A stretch of DNA of 64,000 nt, taken from the NCBI RefSeq assembly GCF_006335145.1, contig NZ_VDMN01000003.1:248001-312000 (forward strand). Reading direction: 5' to 3'. The notes under the pieces were generated by a model. It had not been told where the DNA came from. It made no database searches and saw only the letters and a program-made list of their open reading frames with translations. A program made the position numbers and the translations under genes. Each line of letters starts with the position of its first letter. Within the stretch, counting starts at the first letter, position 1. This DNA is from Aliirhizobium smilacinae. GTDB taxonomy: Bacteria; Pseudomonadota; Alphaproteobacteria; Rhizobiales; Rhizobiaceae. Shown one piece after another: positions 61,769 through 64,000 of this stretch.

Positions 61769-63022
61769 ATGCGGTATTCGGCATATTCGATCATCAAGCA
61801 GGCGCTTTCGGGCAACCGGTTGTGGACGCCGGCATGGCGTGAACCGGAGCCGAAACCGCATTACGATGTAATCATCGTCGGCGGCGGCGGGCATGGCCTT
61901 TCGACGGCCTATTATCTCGCCAAGGAATTCGGCATCACCAACATAGCGGTGCTGGAAAAAGGCTATATCGGCTCCGGCAATGTCGGCCGGAATACGACGA
62001 TCATCCGTTCAAACTATCTGCTCGAAGGCAATATCCCTTTCTACGAATTTTCGCTGAAGCTCTGGGAGGGGCTGGAGCAGGATTTCAACTACAATGCCAT
62101 GGTCAGCCAGCGCGGCGTGATGATGCTGGCACATTCCGACGGGCAGCGTGACGCCTATGCACGGCGCGGCAACGCTATGCGCATGCACGGCGTCGATGCG
62201 GAATTGCTCGATCGCAAGCAGCTTCAAACGCTGATGCCCTATCTCAATTACGACCATGCCCGTTTCCCGATCCTGGCCGGCCTGTTGCAGAAACGCGGCG
62301 GAACCGTCCGCCACGACGCGGTCGCCTGGGGTTATGCGCGCGGTGCCGACATGCGGGGCGTCGATATCATCCAGCATTGCGAGGTGAATGCCATCCGCCG
62401 TGACGAGCAGGGGCGGGTGACTGGCGTCGAAACCAACAAGGGGTTCATCGGCTGCAACAAGCTGGCGCTGGCGACTGCCGGCCACTCATCCGAGACCGCC
62501 CGCATGGCCGGGCTGGAACTGCCGATCGAAACCCATGTGCTGCAGGCCTTCGTCTCGGAAGGGATCAAACCGGTGGTCGATCATGTGATCGTCTACGGCG
62601 CCGGGCATTTCTACATTTCGCAGTCGGACAAGGGCGGCTTGGTCTTCGGTGCGGATATCGATTATTATTCGTCCTACGCCCAGCGCGGCAATCTCGCGAC
62701 TGTCGAACATACGATGGAGGAGGGCGTTTCGCTCATCCCCGGCCTGTCGCGCGGCAAGGTTTTGCGCGCCTGGGGCGGTGTCATGGACATGTCTATGGAC
62801 GGTTCGCCGATCATCGATCGTACGCCGATCGACAATCTCTACCTCAATGCGGGATGGTGTTACGGCGGGTTCAAGGCGACACCCGCCTCGGGCTTCTGCT
62901 TCGCGCACCTGATTGCCAAGAACGAGAGCCACCATGTTTCGCGCTTCCTGCGGCTCGACCGCTTCGAGCGCGGCCACATGATCGACGAAGCGGGCAAAGG
63001 CCCCCAGCCGAACATTCATTGA
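61769..63022 (+). CDS. soxB: Sarcosine oxidase subunit beta SoxB
   Basis: FAD/FMN subunit of heterotetrameric sarcosine oxidase, which demethylates sarcosine to glycine, forming methylene-THF and H2O2. At 417 aa it has standard length. YDVIIVGGGGHGLSTAYYLAKEFG is the dinucleotide fold; GSGNVGRNTTIIRSNYLL and TPIDNLYLNAGWCYGGFKATPASG are SoxB-typical. The ATG at 61769 is chosen over 61709 by family length and the GGACGGATGG stretch upstream. First gene of soxBDA. Confidence 0.95.
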   Translation: MRYSAYSIIKQALSGNRLWTPAWREPEPKPHYDVIIVGGGGHGLSTAYYLAKEFGITNIAVLEKGYIGSGNVGRNTTIIRSNYLLEGNIPFYEFSLKLWEGLEQDFNYNAMVSQRGVMMLAHSDGQRDAYARRGNAMRMHGVDAELLDRKQLQTLMPYLNYDHARFPILAGLLQKRGGTVRHDAVAWGYARGADMRGVDIIQHCEVNAIRRDEQGRVTGVETNKGFIGCNKLALATAGHSSETARMAGLELPIETHVLQAFVSEGIKPVVDHVIVYGAGHFYISQSDKGGLVFGADIDYYSSYAQRGNLATVEHTMEEGVSLIPGLSRGKVLRAWGGVMDMSMDGSPIIDRTPIDNLYLNAGWCYGGFKATPASGFCFAHLIAKNESHHVSRFLRLDRFERGHMIDEAGKGPQPNIH

Positions 63023-63030
63023 GATAGACC

Positions 63031-63303
63031 ATGGCAAGCCTCATTACCTGTCCGCATTGCGGGACCAGACCCAAGGAAGAGTTCTCCATCCGCGGCACGG
63101 CGCTTGGACGACCGCATCCGGCCGTGAGCGAGGAAGACTGGCATCGGTATGTCTATCTTCGCGACAATCCAAAGGGGCGTTATCAGGAATACTGGCACCA
63201 TGCCGCCGGCTGCCGCCGCTGGCTGGTCGTCGACCGTGATAACGTGACCCATGATGTGTTCGGCGTAACCGATGCTGCAACGTTCGGGAGGGTCGGCGAA
63301 TGA
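63031..63303 (+). CDS. soxD: Sarcosine oxidase subunit delta SoxD
   Basis: A 90-aa zinc-binding subunit: CPHCGTRPKEEFSIRG supplies Cys ligands, and WHHAAGCRRWLVVDRDNVTH is a family block with a further Cys. It starts 8 bases after soxB and its stop overlaps the soxA start (ATGA). Confidence 0.96.
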   Translation: MASLITCPHCGTRPKEEFSIRGTALGRPHPAVSEEDWHRYVYLRDNPKGRYQEYWHHAAGCRRWLVVDRDNVTHDVFGVTDAATFGRVGE

Positions 63304-64000
63304 CCTCCTATCGTCTCGGTAATGCGGGCAGCGTCAATCGCGGCCAGCCGCTGACTTTCACCTTCGACGGCAAAAACTACAAGGGTTTCGAGGGCGATAC
63401 GCTCGCCTCGGGGCTGCTGGCCAATGACCAGATGCTGATGGGCCGCAGCTTCAAGTATCACCGCCCGCGCGGGCCGGTGACGGCGGGCTCTTCCGAGCCG
63501 AACGCGCTGATGACGATCGGCACCGGGGCACGCTCCGAGCCGAACGTGCGGGCGACCGTTGCCGAACTCTACAATGGACTGACTGCCGTCAGTCAGAACC
63601 GCTGGCCGTCGCTGACATTCGACGTGGGTGCGGTGAACGGCCTGCTTTCGCCGATGCTGGGCGCGGGGTTCTACTACAAGACCTTCATGTGGCCGGCAGC
63701 GCTTTGGGAAAAGCTTTATGAACCGGTAATCCGCCGGGCGGCTGGTCTCGGCAAGCTGGCGATGCAGGCCGATCCTGACCGTTATGAAAAATCCTGGGCG
63801 CATTGCGATCTGCTGGTTATCGGCTCCGGGCCGACGGGCCTGATGGCGGCGCTTGCCGCCGGGCGTGCCGGTGCGCGGGTCATTCTCGTGGATGAAGGGT
63901 TCCGGCTTGGTGGCTCTCTGCTGTCCGAAAGCGCTTCTATCGGCGGCGTTTCCCCTGCCGATTTTGCCGCTGCGATGATCGAAGAGCTGGAAGCGCTTCC
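63300..64000 (+). CDS. soxA: Sarcosine oxidase subunit alpha SoxA (5' part)
   Basis: The gene runs off the right edge; 233 codons are seen. The N-terminal ferredoxin-like domain has TFTFDGKNYKGFEGDTLASGLLANDQMLMGRSFKYHRPRGP. Then the NAD-binding fold starts at LLVIGSGPTGLMAALAAGRAGARVILVDEG. The complete protein should be near 990 aa, followed by soxG. The ATG overlaps the soxD stop. Confidence 0.95.
   Translation, partial: MTSYRLGNAGSVNRGQPLTFTFDGKNYKGFEGDTLASGLLANDQMLMGRSFKYHRPRGPVTAGSSEPNALMTIGTGARSEPNVRATVAELYNGLTAVSQNRWPSLTFDVGAVNGLLSPMLGAGFYYKTFMWPAALWEKLYEPVIRRAAGLGKLAMQADPDRYEKSWAHCDLLVIGSGPTGLMAALAAGRAGARVILVDEGFRLGGSLLSESASIGGVSPADFAAAMIEELEAL

Overview
The window is ordinary chromosomal DNA of an alphaproteobacterium in the order Hyphomicrobiales, most likely Rhizobiaceae (Rhizobium, Neorhizobium or Agrobacterium group). 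The evidence is the GC-rich coding bias and the gene content: ftsH-glmM, a serC-type leader in front of serC-serA, an RpoH1-like sigma factor, the CtrA/ChpT/SciP cell-cycle proteins, EipA (DUF1134), a DUF1127 protein, and general-stress promoters of the EcfG/RpoE2 type. I see no insertion sequence, integrase, CRISPR array or rRNA. The window cuts ftsH at its left edge and soxA at its right edge.

Layout. 0-6.2 kb: ftsH 3' end, glmM, a GH15 glycosidase, an outer-membrane beta-barrel protein and a flavodoxin-fold quinone reductase. 6.3-9.4 kb: serC leader RNA, serC and serA. 9.5-17.6 kb: Tim44-like protein, DUF1810, MscS channel, mnmA, tRNA-Met, an RluA-type pseudouridine synthase, rsmJ, an amidase, a small lipoprotein and a DUF983 protein. 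17.7-24.9 kb: a probable general-stress island. It holds two tandem 24-residue membrane peptides, treZ-treY for trehalose from glycogen, a nucleotidyltransferase/metallophosphoesterase pair, a 73-residue acidic protein and a DUF3008 protein; each transcription unit has a GGAAC-N18/19-TT promoter close to its start. 24.9-28.7 kb: divergent haem units, hmuQ-like plus hutX against hmuTUV.

28.7-47.6 kb: housekeeping and metabolic genes. They include galE, ung, an mhqO/mhqD-like ring-cleaving dioxygenase and hydrolase pair, an aldehyde dehydrogenase, a PAS-GGDEF protein, a lytic transglycosylase, DUF3422, an EamA exporter, purA followed by a large disordered membrane protein, a DUF2946/PepSY pair and a butanediol-dehydrogenase-like enzyme. 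47.7-55.8 kb: rpoH; a possibly accessory block with a methyltransferase, DUF1127, a small zinc protein and an AraC regulator; then rluD, a small membrane protein, a TrmH-type methyltransferase, a coiled-coil membrane protein and eipA. 56.2-60.3 kb: the CtrA module, with chpT, a divergent single-domain receiver, ctrA, fliJ, a GNAT gene, a PqiA-like gene and sciP. 60.5-64 kb: an orphan DUF2793 protein with a C1q-like end, and soxB-soxD-soxA.

Two regulatory themes link separate genes. Exact TTAA-N7-TTAA CtrA boxes lie in front of the outer-membrane protein and eipA, with imperfect ones near chpT, fliJ and sciP, and three GANTC sites lie between ctrA and fliJ. EcfG-type promoters mark at least five units between 17.7 and 24.7 kb. 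All functional calls rest on reading motifs by eye; no search was run.
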